A stretch of 64,000 bases of DNA from Geomesophilobacter sediminis (GTDB lineage Bacteria > Desulfobacterota > Desulfuromonadia > Geobacterales > Geobacteraceae): positions 310,001 to 374,000 of the forward strand of contig NZ_JAEMHM010000001.1 in the NCBI RefSeq assembly GCF_016458275.1. Reading direction: 5' to 3'. This document shows, one piece after another, positions 47,058-55,401 of the stretch; positions within the stretch are counted from its first letter, which is position 1; the number at the start of each line of letters is the position of its first letter. Under the pieces are notes generated by a model that did not search any database, was not told the DNA's origin, and saw nothing but the letters and a program-made list of their open reading frames with translations. The translations under genes were made by a program, and so were the position numbers.

Positions 47058-49460
47058 TTATCGAACTTTCCCTGACTCCTCGATCGTGAAATAAAAGGTC
47101 GCCCCCTGGCCGGGAGCCCCCTCGGCCCAGATCCTGCCTCCATGCCGCTCCACGATCCGCTGCACCGTCGTCAGACCGGTGCCGCTTCCCTCGAACTCGT
47201 AATCGTTGTGCAGCCGGGAAAACGGCTCGAAGAGCTTGTCCGAAAAGCTCATGTCGAACCCGGCGCCGTTGTCCCGGATGTAATAGGCCGGCTCGGGGTG
47301 CTCCTGACGGGCAAATTCGATGCGGGGCGCCTCGGTTTTGCCGGTGTACTTGAAGGCATTGTGGAACAGGTTGCGCAGGCAGATGCCGAGCATGCCCCGG
47401 TCCCCATGCACCGTGAGCCCCGGCTCGATCTTCACCGCGACCTCCCGTCTCGGCACCTCCTCGCGCAGATCGTTCACGGTCCGCTGTGCCAGCTCGGAAA
47501 GGTCGATCTGCTCCCGTTCCACCTTGGCACGGGACAGCCGGTTCATCAGGAGCAGCGTGTCGATCACGGTGCGCAGCTTGACGCTGGCCGCCTCGATCCG
47601 CTCGCTCAAATGCGGCAGTTCCTCCGGCCGTTCCTCTTCCAGCGCCTCCCGGATCAGAGCGCTGAAGGCGCTGAGCCGGGCAATGGGGGCGCGCAGCTCG
47701 TGGGAAATGGAAAAGCAGAAGCTCTCCAGTTCGCGGTTCAAACGCTGCAGTTCTTCGGAGCGTTCCTCGACCCGTTGCTCCAGCTCCAAGGTCAGCTGGT
47801 GCAGCTCATCCTCGATCCGCTTGCGGTCGGTGATGTCGGTGCACATGGCGAAGGAGCCGCAATAGCGCCCATCCCCATCGGACAGCGGGGAGCCGGAGAT
47901 CTGAATCCACGCGGTGCTGCCGTCCGGCTGGGGAACCCGCAGCATGTATTTGGAACAGATCCCTTTCTCCCGCAGCTCCAATTGCCTCCGGAGCAACGGC
48001 AGGTCTTCCGCACAGACCAGCTCGTCGATCACCCGGCCCAGGATCTCCCCCTTCGGCTTGCCGAGGATCTGCGCCAGTCGATCGTTGACGTAGGTGGCGG
48101 TCCGGTCCGCATCGATGATCCACGCCCCCTCGTTGGCCGTGGCGATAACGGTCTGGAACAGTCCCTCGCTCTGCTGCAGTTTCACCTTCGCAGCGCGCAA
48201 CCGTTGCGCCCCAGCCGCCCGTTCGGAGGCAAACCGCGCTTCGGCTTCCGCTTCGACGGCACGACGCTGGAGTTGATGCAGCACCATGCCCAGGCCGGAG
48301 GCGATGATGCCGCTGGCGGTGAAGCAGGCGATGCGAACCCCGGACCAGGTATCGAAGGAGATATCGCCGCCGAGCGTGGTCCGGACCCATCCCGCCATGA
48401 AAACCGAGAATACCGTGGCGATGAGACCGGGGCCCAGTCCCCCGTAGCCGGCCGCGAGGATGACGGCGGGGTAGAAGGTGACGAACGGAAATTCGGCCCC
48501 CAGCGACATCGGGAAGAGCAGGCGTATTGCGGCGGCCAGGAAAACCAGGCTGGCGGCCAGGGTGAACGTGAAGCGATGCTTCTGGGCCATCTCGTTCACC
48601 GCTTCGCCCAGCGATACCCCTTCAGTAACCGGATCGTCCCGGTGCAGCATTGCCGCCGCCAAAAGGTAGATACTGGCCAGGTACTGGGTGCCGCGCCCGG
48701 TCCACGCGAGCCATCCTCCCGGGGCGTGTTGCATCATGACGGCGAGCACCCCCACCGCCATGAGCAGCAGTGCGCAGGCGTACCAACGGATGCAGGCCGA
48801 GACCGGACCGCTTTCGCACAGGAGCAAAGTGGCGGTCAGGGTGAACATGGCAACCGCGGAACCCAGCACGAACTGGCGGACCAGGGTCCCCCCCCGTCCC
48901 GGCACGAAGAAAACCGGCAGCGTCTCATAGAGCGTCGCAACCAGGAGGACCAGCCCTGCCCCCAGGGCGAGGAGGTAAACCGTGAATAGCACCAGCTTGG
49001 GATGCTTAAGCTCTACCCGCCATTTCCGGGATACGGCCACCCCTGCGAGGTGGCAAAACGATGCGGCCCACACACAACAGTTGTGATAGGTGACGATTGT
49101 ATTGAAGTTGCAGGGGAAGCGGTCGTTGCTGACGGTGCCGAAGGTCATGACCAAGCCGGCGCAGCCCCAGATCAGCGCGCCGCATCCCAGCATCAGATGG
49201 CTTGGTCTGCCCTGCTGCACGAAGGTCTGGCCGATGATGCCGGAGATTCCCAGTGCGACGACCGCGTAGGATAAGAAGTTCAGGACGGCGAGGAGTGGGA
49301 CGGATTCGAAGGTTCCCTGCGGCTTGGTCGCCCACAGGAAAAGGATCGCGCAAAGAAGGAGGGGGACCGGGAGCCAGACGCGACGGTCCAGCCGGACGGC
49401 ACCCTGCAGGACTGCTTCGGAGAAATTCCATTGCTGTGGCGAACGTGCGGTATCAATCAC
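47058..49460 (-). CDS. Polytopic membrane histidine kinase (MASE4-like, DUF4118, PAS)
   Basis: An 800-residue kinase. Residues 25-275 contain about eight spans in a MASE4/MASE3-like sensor (LPVPLLLCAILFLWATKPQGTF, FGTVSNDRFPCNFNTIVTYHNCC). Residues 305-380 resemble the four-helix DUF4118 unit (FPFVTFYPAVILAAGYGGLGPGLIATVFSVFMAGW) found in KdpD. PAS follows (LFQTVIATANEGAWIIDADRT), then HisKA with FCFSISHELRAPIARLSAF and HATPase with NLFHNAFKYTG and GTGLTTVQRIVERHGG. It is the bacteriophytochrome-like class of kinase and is followed by a single-domain receiver. Two membrane sensor units in one kinase is unusual. Confidence 0.92.
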   Translation of the reverse strand: MIDTARSPQQWNFSEAVLQGAVRLDRRVWLPVPLLLCAILFLWATKPQGTFESVPLLAVLNFLSYAVVALGISGIIGQTFVQQGRPSHLMLGCGALIWGCAGLVMTFGTVSNDRFPCNFNTIVTYHNCCVWAASFCHLAGVAVSRKWRVELKHPKLVLFTVYLLALGAGLVLLVATLYETLPVFFVPGRGGTLVRQFVLGSAVAMFTLTATLLLCESGPVSACIRWYACALLLMAVGVLAVMMQHAPGGWLAWTGRGTQYLASIYLLAAAMLHRDDPVTEGVSLGEAVNEMAQKHRFTFTLAASLVFLAAAIRLLFPMSLGAEFPFVTFYPAVILAAGYGGLGPGLIATVFSVFMAGWVRTTLGGDISFDTWSGVRIACFTASGIIASGLGMVLHQLQRRAVEAEAEARFASERAAGAQRLRAAKVKLQQSEGLFQTVIATANEGAWIIDADRTATYVNDRLAQILGKPKGEILGRVIDELVCAEDLPLLRRQLELREKGICSKYMLRVPQPDGSTAWIQISGSPLSDGDGRYCGSFAMCTDITDRKRIEDELHQLTLELEQRVEERSEELQRLNRELESFCFSISHELRAPIARLSAFSALIREALEEERPEELPHLSERIEAASVKLRTVIDTLLLMNRLSRAKVEREQIDLSELAQRTVNDLREEVPRREVAVKIEPGLTVHGDRGMLGICLRNLFHNAFKYTGKTEAPRIEFARQEHPEPAYYIRDNGAGFDMSFSDKLFEPFSRLHNDYEFEGSGTGLTTVQRIVERHGGRIWAEGAPGQGATFYFTIEESGKVR

Positions 49461-49754
49461 GTCGAACCTTCGCTATCCCGGTGTTAGGGTACGGGAGCCG
49501 GCGCCGGGGAAAGGGCACTGGATCGATCAGGAAATGACAATGGGACAAACTTTTTACATTGTGCGATCGTTTTAGTCAATGCTTTTAATTTAAAAAACCA
49601 CATTTGGGTGTGTAAAGAAATGTAGGGACATTCTTCTGATGAAAAAGGACGCGCACGCTACCGATGAAAGAGTCAACGAACTTTGAGACAGTGTGAATAA
49701 CACCGCAGAAACAGAGAAGTTGCTGCTGAGGATGTGTTCATGCCGATGTCAAAG
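49461..49754. other. Intergenic region between kinase and cytochrome bd operon
   Basis: About 290 bases with the kinase promoter presumably near 49500-49600, an AT-rich stretch. No gene is supported. Confidence 0.5.
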
Positions 49755-49790
49755 AAAAAAGCGCAGAGGATTTCCCCTGCGCTTTTTTTT
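49755..49790. terminator. Intrinsic terminator of the cytochrome bd operon
   Basis: AAAAAAGCGCAG and CTGCGCTTTTTTTT pair around AGGATTTCCC. It lies 49 bases after the stop codon of the small CydX-like gene on the minus strand. Confidence 0.9.
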
Positions 49791-49838
49791 CGAGTCGGCG
49801 GCGGCGTCAAAGCCGCCGCCGGTGCCGGCAATTTCCGG

Positions 49839-49931
49839 TTACAGCATTTCGGTCTTGTCCAAGACCATTACCGCACCGCGGTAGGAAAGGGTCAGAACCA
49901 GCAGCCAGCATACCAGCAGAAAAGTAATCAT
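49839..49931 (-). CDS. CydX-like 30-residue subunit of cytochrome bd oxidase
   Basis: A 30-residue peptide (starts MITFLLVCWLLVLTLSYRGA, ends VLDKTEML) with one hydrophobic helix and a short polar C-terminus, as in CydX/CbdX-type accessory subunits, which bind the CydA side of the bd oxidase and stabilise the haems. AAAGGAG lies 7 bases before ATG 49931; the gene starts 21 bases after the cydB stop and is followed by the operon terminator. It is too short for ordinary gene callers. Its sequence does not obviously resemble E. coli CydX beyond layout, so the name is by position and shape. Confidence 0.75.
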   Translation of the reverse strand: MITFLLVCWLLVLTLSYRGAVMVLDKTEML

Positions 49932-49952
49932 CGGTATTCTCCTTTGGGTTGG

Positions 49953-51080
49953 TTAGTAGTTTTCTTCCTTGGCCAGTTCGGCCAGGGTCAGTTGTCTTGC
50001 GTCCATCAGTCTCCAGACGTAGGCGATGTAGGCAAGAACGAAGGGGACCCCGATCGCCACGTAGCTCATGACGGTGAGGGTGTATTTGCTGCTCGAAGCG
50101 TTGTAGATGGTGAGGCTCGACTGCAGGCTGGTCACCGACGGGTAGAAGGCGGTGTTGTTGTAACCGGCCAGGCAGAAGACGGCGAGTCCAACCAGTACGG
50201 TGCCGAGGCCGCCGAACCAGATCCCGCGGTTGCTCTTCAAAAACGCAGTGGCGACGACGCCGTAGATAACGGAGACCAGGCCGAGCAGGAGCAGGACCGG
50301 GACCGCCGGCATCGCCAGCAGGTTGTGGAGGTACTTGGCCTTTTCCATGAAGACCTTCCCGGTGTTCGGGTCGATGGCGAAGCCGTCCATGGTCAAGAGG
50401 CCACCGAGCACGGTCAGCAGGAAGGGGAGGGCGAACACGAGGTTGATCAGGGTCGCCTTGCGGGCACGGGCCACGAGCTGGTCGTGGTGGATGTGGTTCA
50501 CGATGTACATCGCGCCGAGCACCCGGGCCAAGAAGACCAGGAAGAGGCCGAAGGCGACGTTGAAGACGTTGAGGGCTGCCTCAAGGCCGCGGAACGGGGT
50601 GTCCCAGATCACCGAGTTGAACTTGGTGAGGGTGAAGCTGGAGCCGGTGAAGAAGGTGCCCACCGCGGCCCCGATGAGGAGGATCCCCACGGTGCCGTTG
50701 ATCAGCATGAAGATCTCGTAGATCTTGGCGCCCAGGACGTTGTCCGGCTTCTTGCGGTACTCGAAGCTCACCGCCTGCCCGATGAAGGTGAAGAGGATCA
50801 GCATCCAGACCCAGTACGCACCGCCGAAGCTGGTGGCGTAGAAGAGCGGGAAAGCCGCGAAGAGAGCCCCGCCGAAGAGGACCAGGGTGGTGAAGGTGAG
50901 TTCCCACTTGCGCCCGATCGAGTTGATGATCAGGGAGCGCTCTTCCTCGCTTTTCGCGGTGGTGAAGATCAGGGTCTGGCCCCCCTGCACGAAGGTGAGC
51001 ATGAGGAAAAGGGAGCCGACGACGGAGGCGATGAGCCACCAGAGCTGCTGCAACAGGGTGTGTTCGAGATTTCCTATCAT
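49953..51080 (-). CDS. cydB: Cytochrome bd oxidase subunit II
   Basis: A 375-residue inner-membrane protein with about nine spans, matching CydB: LQQLWWLIASVVGSLFLMLTFVQGGQTL at the start, with the ILLIGAAVGTFFTGSSF and FNVAFGLFLVFLARVLGAMYIVNHI stretches. It forms the non-haem partner of CydA in the quinol:O2 oxidoreductase. It starts 5 bases after cydA stops. The high-affinity oxidase lets an otherwise anaerobic or microaerobic organism remove oxygen without pumping protons. Confidence 0.93.
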   Translation of the reverse strand: MIGNLEHTLLQQLWWLIASVVGSLFLMLTFVQGGQTLIFTTAKSEEERSLIINSIGRKWELTFTTLVLFGGALFAAFPLFYATSFGGAYWVWMLILFTFIGQAVSFEYRKKPDNVLGAKIYEIFMLINGTVGILLIGAAVGTFFTGSSFTLTKFNSVIWDTPFRGLEAALNVFNVAFGLFLVFLARVLGAMYIVNHIHHDQLVARARKATLINLVFALPFLLTVLGGLLTMDGFAIDPNTGKVFMEKAKYLHNLLAMPAVPVLLLLGLVSVIYGVVATAFLKSNRGIWFGGLGTVLVGLAVFCLAGYNNTAFYPSVTSLQSSLTIYNASSSKYTLTVMSYVAIGVPFVLAYIAYVWRLMDARQLTLAELAKEENY

Positions 51081-51084
51081 GGTC

Positions 51085-52614
51085 TTAAGCCTCCGGTCCG
51101 ATCTTGATCTGCTTCATCATGATGCGAATTTCCGCCACAAGAAGCACGGTGAATATGGTCAGGAACATGAAGAAGGTGATCTGGACGTTGGTCGCGCTCA
51201 GGTTGCTGCCGGCGACGTTCACCGGGAGCAGCCCCTGGATGGCCCACGGCTGACGGCCGACTTCCGCGACCACCCAGCCGGCCTGGGAGGCGACGTAGCC
51301 CAAGAAGAGGGAGATGAAGGCAAGCTTGTTGAGCCAGCCCTTCTCTTCCAGGTTCCCTTTCCAAGCGAAGTACAGGACCAGGATGAAGATGATCGGGAAC
51401 AGGGTCCCCAGGGCGATCATGATGTGGAACGCGTAGAAGGTCGGTGCCACCGGCGGAGCCGCGTCGGCGGCGGTCTTGAGGTAGCCGTAGCCGAGGTCGT
51501 CGCGGTGCTGGTTGAAGGTGGTGAGGGCGGTGGCCGCGGCCGCGGCGTCGCCGCGCTCCTTGGCAGCCTTGTAGTTGGCAAGCTCGGTGACGGCGATCTG
51601 GCCGGAGGCGATGCGCTGCTTGGCCCCGACGATCTGCTTTTCGGGGTTGCCGTAGACCAGGTCGTTCACGCCCGGTACGAAGGTCCCGGCTTCGCGGTTG
51701 GCCAGCAGGGAGAGGAGCCCCGGGATCTCGACCTTGCCCACGAAGGAGGGCTCCTTGTCGCCCGGCTTCTTGGAGGCGTTGATGATGCCCATGGCCACGA
51801 CCGGGGCGTTGTTCTGCCCGTCGTAGAGCCCTTCCATCGCGGCAAGCTTCATCGGCTGGCGCTGGGCGATGTGGTAGGCGGACTCGTCGCCGTTGAAGGC
51901 AACGAAGGCGGTGGCAATCAGGCCGAAGATGGAGGCTACGACCATGGAACGCTTGGCCATGAGCTGGTGGCGCTTCTGGAGCAGGAAGAGCCCGGAGACG
52001 CCGAGGACGAACAGCGACGAAAGCAGGAAGGAGGAGCTGGTGGTGTGGGTGAATTTCTGCACCGCCGCCGGGGAGAGCGCCACGTCAACGAAGCTCTGCA
52101 TCTCGAAACGGGCCTTGTCCGGGTTGAACTGCATCGCGGTCGGGTACTGCATCCACCCGTTGGCAACCAGGATCCAGACCGCGGAGAGGTTAGAGCCGAT
52201 CGCTACCATCCAGGTCGACAGGAGATGGAACCCCTTGGAAACGCGCGACCAGCCGAAGAACATGACCGCGAAGAACGTCGCCTCGATGAAGAAGGCGAAG
52301 ATCCCCTCCACCGCCAGCGGCGCGCCGAAGATGTCACCGACCATCCAGGAGTAGTTGGACCAGTTCGTGCCGAACTGGAACTCCATGATGATCCCGGTGG
52401 CAACACCGATGGCGAAGTTGACCCCGAAAAGGGTCATCCAGAATTTGGTCAGCTTCTTCCAATCCTCGTTACCCGTCTTTACGTAGATGGTCTCGAAAAA
52501 CGCGATCAAGAACGACAGTCCCAGGGTCAGCGGTACGAAGATCCAGTGGTACATGGCCGTAAGTGCAAACTGTGCTCTCGACCAGTCCACCGTTGCCAGA
52601 GTCTGCTCTCCCAC
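51085..52614 (-). CDS. cydA: Cytochrome bd oxidase subunit I
   Basis: A 509-residue membrane subunit carrying haems b558, b595 and d. RAQFALTAMYHWIFVPLTLGLS holds the N-terminal His ligand, SNYSWMVGDIFGAPLAVEGIFAFFIEATFF the conserved Glu/His region and GWVVAEVGRQPWAIQGLLP the GRQPW motif. The quinol-binding periplasmic loop is of normal length. First enzyme gene of the DUF4492-cydA-cydB-cydX-like operon; a 94-base gap separates it from DUF4492. Function: oxidation of menaquinol/ubiquinol and reduction of O2 to water. Confidence 0.97.
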   Translation of the reverse strand: MGEQTLATVDWSRAQFALTAMYHWIFVPLTLGLSFLIAFFETIYVKTGNEDWKKLTKFWMTLFGVNFAIGVATGIIMEFQFGTNWSNYSWMVGDIFGAPLAVEGIFAFFIEATFFAVMFFGWSRVSKGFHLLSTWMVAIGSNLSAVWILVANGWMQYPTAMQFNPDKARFEMQSFVDVALSPAAVQKFTHTTSSSFLLSSLFVLGVSGLFLLQKRHQLMAKRSMVVASIFGLIATAFVAFNGDESAYHIAQRQPMKLAAMEGLYDGQNNAPVVAMGIINASKKPGDKEPSFVGKVEIPGLLSLLANREAGTFVPGVNDLVYGNPEKQIVGAKQRIASGQIAVTELANYKAAKERGDAAAAATALTTFNQHRDDLGYGYLKTAADAAPPVAPTFYAFHIMIALGTLFPIIFILVLYFAWKGNLEEKGWLNKLAFISLFLGYVASQAGWVVAEVGRQPWAIQGLLPVNVAGSNLSATNVQITFFMFLTIFTVLLVAEIRIMMKQIKIGPEA

Positions 52615-52708
52615 TTTTTTTCCTCCTTCTTTGTTGTAGTGCCGGCGGACGCAAGTCCGCCTTCCTTTGTATGTATTTCCGCACGATGCGGATGTATCGG
52701 CGTAGAGG

Positions 52709-52933
52709 TTAGCGCGCGGCCGGCAGTCGGGTCAGGTTGCCCAGGACGTAGTTGGCGCGTTCGGTATCGGTATGAAATGCGGTGTGCAGGTTGGTGGAAA
52801 AGAAAAAGACCTTCAGTACGGCGAAGATCAGGAAAAGCTTGATGAGGATGACCTTCCAGAGGGTACGGCCGACCACCATGGAGCGGAAACCGTCACGGTA
52901 GAAGGTGAAAACTTTGTTAGGCATCGAGTGCAT
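52709..52933 (-). CDS. DUF4492 small membrane protein of the cytochrome bd operon
   Basis: A 74-residue protein. It starts MHSMPNKVFTFYRDGFRSMVVGRTLWKVILIKLFLIFAVLKVFFF, a basic amphipathic segment plus one membrane helix, then HTAFHTDTERANYVLGNLTRL. This is the DUF4492 pattern, a protein found almost only upstream of cydA in proteobacteria of the delta/epsilon type and in Bacteroidetes. It probably helps assemble the bd oxidase. GGAGGG lies upstream of ATG 52933. The promoter at 52985 precedes it, so it is the first gene of the operon. Confidence 0.9.
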   Translation of the reverse strand: MHSMPNKVFTFYRDGFRSMVVGRTLWKVILIKLFLIFAVLKVFFFSTNLHTAFHTDTERANYVLGNLTRLPAAR

Positions 52934-52984
52934 GCCGCCCTCCTGAACAGGATCAATCGGATCATTATTGTCTTGTTGTGACGA

Positions 52985-53013
52985 AAAATATTCCTTTCCG
53001 TAACGTAAGTCAA
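52985..53013 (-). promoter_or_regulatory. Promoter of the cytochrome bd operon
   Basis: On the minus strand TTGACT (53013-53008), 17 bases, TATTTT (52990-52985), about 50 bases before the DUF4492 start. The region around it is AT-rich. Confidence 0.6.
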
Positions 53014-53385
53014 CAAAAAATTTTCAGGGGAAAGGATTTTTTTTCGTTGTGGGGAGGGTCTTTCCGTAAATTCCCGACAGATTTGTGCGGGTAAGGCGTA
53101 AGGTCCGGTAGTTGCGGGTACTTTTATCCGAGGCAGCTGGCCGCTACCATGTGGGAAGGCAGAGCGTTCCACGGAATCGCCCCCCCGTCAAGGAGGGTCG
53201 GCCCTGATCCCCCCTTTGGCAGCGGGGGGATGGGGGATTGCCTTTCTTTTTCTCGCCCCGAGGTGGAGCAAAGGATCGAGACGGGATGCCAGGAAAGGGA
53301 TGCCAACCCGGTGGGAGCGCCTTTCCAGGCGCGAATGAGCGAGGTGCCCGAACAATGCTGCCGCCCGGTCGGATGGCTACCTTGG
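53014..53385. other. Intergenic region with repeats
   Basis: No gene. A C-run/G-run hairpin (about 53180-53240, CCCCCCTTTGGCAGCGGGGG and a GATGGGGGATTG tail) and a REP palindrome family B (53311-53334, GTGGGAGCGCC...GGCGCGAA) are present. Confidence 0.6.
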
Positions 53386-54597
53386 CTACCCCGGCTTCCC
53401 CGACGGATAGTCCACCAAAAACGCCTCCGGGCTGCTCTTCAGAATCTGCGATTTACCCGGCGGCTCCGATTCCTGACGCTGAAGCTGGCCAGGCCCGGGA
53501 CCGCTGACGATGCCCAGCACCGGGAGGGAAACCTCATATTCATATTCGTCAGAAACGTCCTCCTTGGCCAGGCACCTTTTCCGGGTGAACTTTTCCTGGT
53601 ACATCCGTTCGTCGCTCAGTTTCAGGGCGCGGGTGAGTTCGTCCCCGCTGTGGGCGGTGGCGGCGCCGATGGAGATGCTCAATCCCCTGGTGTCGCCGCT
53701 TGCATTCAGCTCTCGCAGAACGGTCCGGATCCGCTGGCTCGCCTCGGCTACCACGAGTTCATCGGCTCCCGGGAGCAAGACGGCAAACTCGTCGCCGCCG
53801 ATCCGCGCCACCACGTCTCCGGCCCGGAATGCGCCGGACAGGATGCCCGCCGCCAACCGCAGCTGGCGGTCCCCTGCGGCATGCCCGAGCCGGTCGTTTA
53901 CCGGCTTCAGATCGTCCACGTCGGCGACCAGAACGCTCACCGGGAACTGGCGCCCCAACTGCAGCCGCTGCAGCTCCTCCTCGAAAAAGGCCCGGTTGAA
54001 AAGGCCAGTGAGGGTGTCGTGGGTGCTGAGTTGGCGCAGGTCGTCACGCACCTTGGTCAGGTCGCGATTTCTTTCGATGGCGGTTTCGTAGGAATGGTAC
54101 AGGAAGGTGAGCATGCGCACCGGGTCGGAGCGGATGATCCGTTTCTTTCCTTCCAGGATCACCTCGACGTTGAATTCGGAACCGGCGTGGTCCCGGTTGC
54201 GCCGGTTGGCGAAGATGTCGGCAATGCGGGAGAGGAGACGGTTTTCCTCGCACGGCTTGGTGAGGAAATTGTCCGCTCCGCATTCCAGCCCGCGCAGGAC
54301 GTCGAGCGGGTCGGAAAGGGAGGTAAGCAGGATCACCGGGACGTCCTTGGTGCGCGGATCGTCCTTGATGCTCCGGCACAGTTCGAAGCCGTCCATTTCC
54401 GGCATCAGCACGTCACTGATCACCAGCGAGGGAAGATGGGCGGCCAGTATGTTGAGGCCGGCACGGGCATTCTCCGCAACCGATACGATATAGCCGTGCT
54501 GCTCCAGCAGGTACTGTAAGTAATGAGCCTGGGTCGGACTATCTTCGATGATCAATATGCTATGTACTTCCGGTGCGCGTTCTGGTTCCATAGTCAC
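53386..54597 (-). CDS. Response regulator with GGDEF output (REC-GGDEF)
   Basis: A 403-residue cytoplasmic diguanylate cyclase. REC at residues 12-130: SILIIEDSPTQAHYL, LVISDVLMPEMDGF (phospho-Asp), VILLTSLSD, TKPCEEN. GGDEF at about 185-345: HDTLTGLFNRAFFEEEL, VADVDDLKPVNDRLGHAAGD, RAGDVVARIGGDEFAVLL, an intact active site with RAGD as RxxD inhibitory site five residues before GGDEF. The C-terminal 55 residues are a non-conserved tail. Phosphorylation by an unlinked kinase should switch on c-di-GMP synthesis. The third GGDEF protein in this window. Confidence 0.94.
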   Translation of the reverse strand: MTMEPERAPEVHSILIIEDSPTQAHYLQYLLEQHGYIVSVAENARAGLNILAAHLPSLVISDVLMPEMDGFELCRSIKDDPRTKDVPVILLTSLSDPLDVLRGLECGADNFLTKPCEENRLLSRIADIFANRRNRDHAGSEFNVEVILEGKKRIIRSDPVRMLTFLYHSYETAIERNRDLTKVRDDLRQLSTHDTLTGLFNRAFFEEELQRLQLGRQFPVSVLVADVDDLKPVNDRLGHAAGDRQLRLAAGILSGAFRAGDVVARIGGDEFAVLLPGADELVVAEASQRIRTVLRELNASGDTRGLSISIGAATAHSGDELTRALKLSDERMYQEKFTRKRCLAKEDVSDEYEYEVSLPVLGIVSGPGPGQLQRQESEPPGKSQILKSSPEAFLVDYPSGKPG

Positions 54598-54776
54598 AGT
54601 GAGACCCTCTGCTGTGGTTGGATTGATAGAAATGAGCCGCTATGAGAGATTGGAGAAAGATTCTACCTTGTAATGAAAAAATGTCATGTAAACGTGACCG
54701 AAATTTATGAGGGAAGCGTAATTGCTGTGACAGTGACGGGCAGGAGAAAAGGATTTCGGGGACTTGCGTAAACCTG

Positions 54777-54805
54777 TTGACAGAGCGCATTGGACAGTGT
54801 TTAAC
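54777..54805 (+). promoter_or_regulatory. Sigma-70-type promoter of the NIPSNAP gene
   Basis: TTGACA (54777-54782), 17 bases, TTTAAC (54800-54805), about 85 bases before the ATG at 54890. Confidence 0.5.
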
Positions 54806-54889
54806 ATCAGGGCCGCGGGGTGGCCCGGCGCGCCAGATCGTTCAGGATTTGGCGGACTTGAGTAAAGGCAAGGTCATGAAGGAGGGGTA

Positions 54890-55183
54890 ATGAGGGAGCA
54901 GCTTCGGATCTATACCATCAACAAAGGACAACTGCAGCAGTTCGTCGCGGAATGGAACGAGAAACTCCGGCCGCTGCGCGAAAAACTCGGTTTTCGGGTC
55001 GTGGCGGCCTGGACGGTGCCGGAGACCAACCAGTTCGTTTGGGTGCAGCGTTACGAAGGGGACAAGAGCTGGGAGGAGCAGGACAAGGCGTATTTCGCCT
55101 CCGAAGAACGGCGCGTCATGCAGCCCGACCCGGGGCGGCTGATCGCGAGGATGGAGACCTACGACGCCGAGCCCGCGCTGTAG
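54890..55183 (+). CDS. NIPSNAP-family protein
   Basis: A 97-residue protein. REQLRIYTINKGQLQQFVAEWNEKLRPLREKLGFRVVAAWTVPETNQFVWVQRYEGDKSWEEQDKAYFASEERRVM is the NIPSNAP pattern: a ferredoxin-like fold where the conserved LRxYTI, W and FVWVxRY strands recur. NIPSNAP proteins are small dimeric alpha/beta proteins; activity is mostly unknown. AGGAGGGG lies 4 bases before ATG. A large minus-strand frame (54842-55846) covers it but is a shadow. Confidence 0.9.
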   Translation: MREQLRIYTINKGQLQQFVAEWNEKLRPLREKLGFRVVAAWTVPETNQFVWVQRYEGDKSWEEQDKAYFASEERRVMQPDPGRLIARMETYDAEPAL

Positions 55184-55274
55184 GTGCTTTCCGCAGATGC
55201 CCCCTTCCCTGGTGGGAGGGAGGGGTGGGTACCACGAACCGGTCTCTCGGATGTCACGGCGAGTGGCGCCTCTA

Positions 55275-55357
55275 CTGTAGGAGCGACATTCCTGTCGCGA
55301 TCCGCCGAAGGCGGTGCTGACGTTTGTCATTCGCGCCAGGAATGGCGTTCCCACAGG
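55275..55357. repeat. Inverted pair of REP palindromes family B
   Basis: TGTAGGAGCGACATTCCTGT/CGCGATCCGCCGAAGGCGG and TCGCGCCAGGAATGGCGTTC/CCACAGGG face one another. The two arms use different forms (GTCGC and GGCGC). Confidence 0.85.
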
Positions 55358-55401
55358 GTACGCAGCTCCTGTACCGATGGCGGCTTCTTGCAAACAGCCC
55401 C

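Noticed and set aside
49734-52842. Long plus-strand frames opposite cydA and cydB
   Set aside because: They mirror the cytochrome bd genes and have Asp/Glu/Gly/Val-rich translations without motifs.
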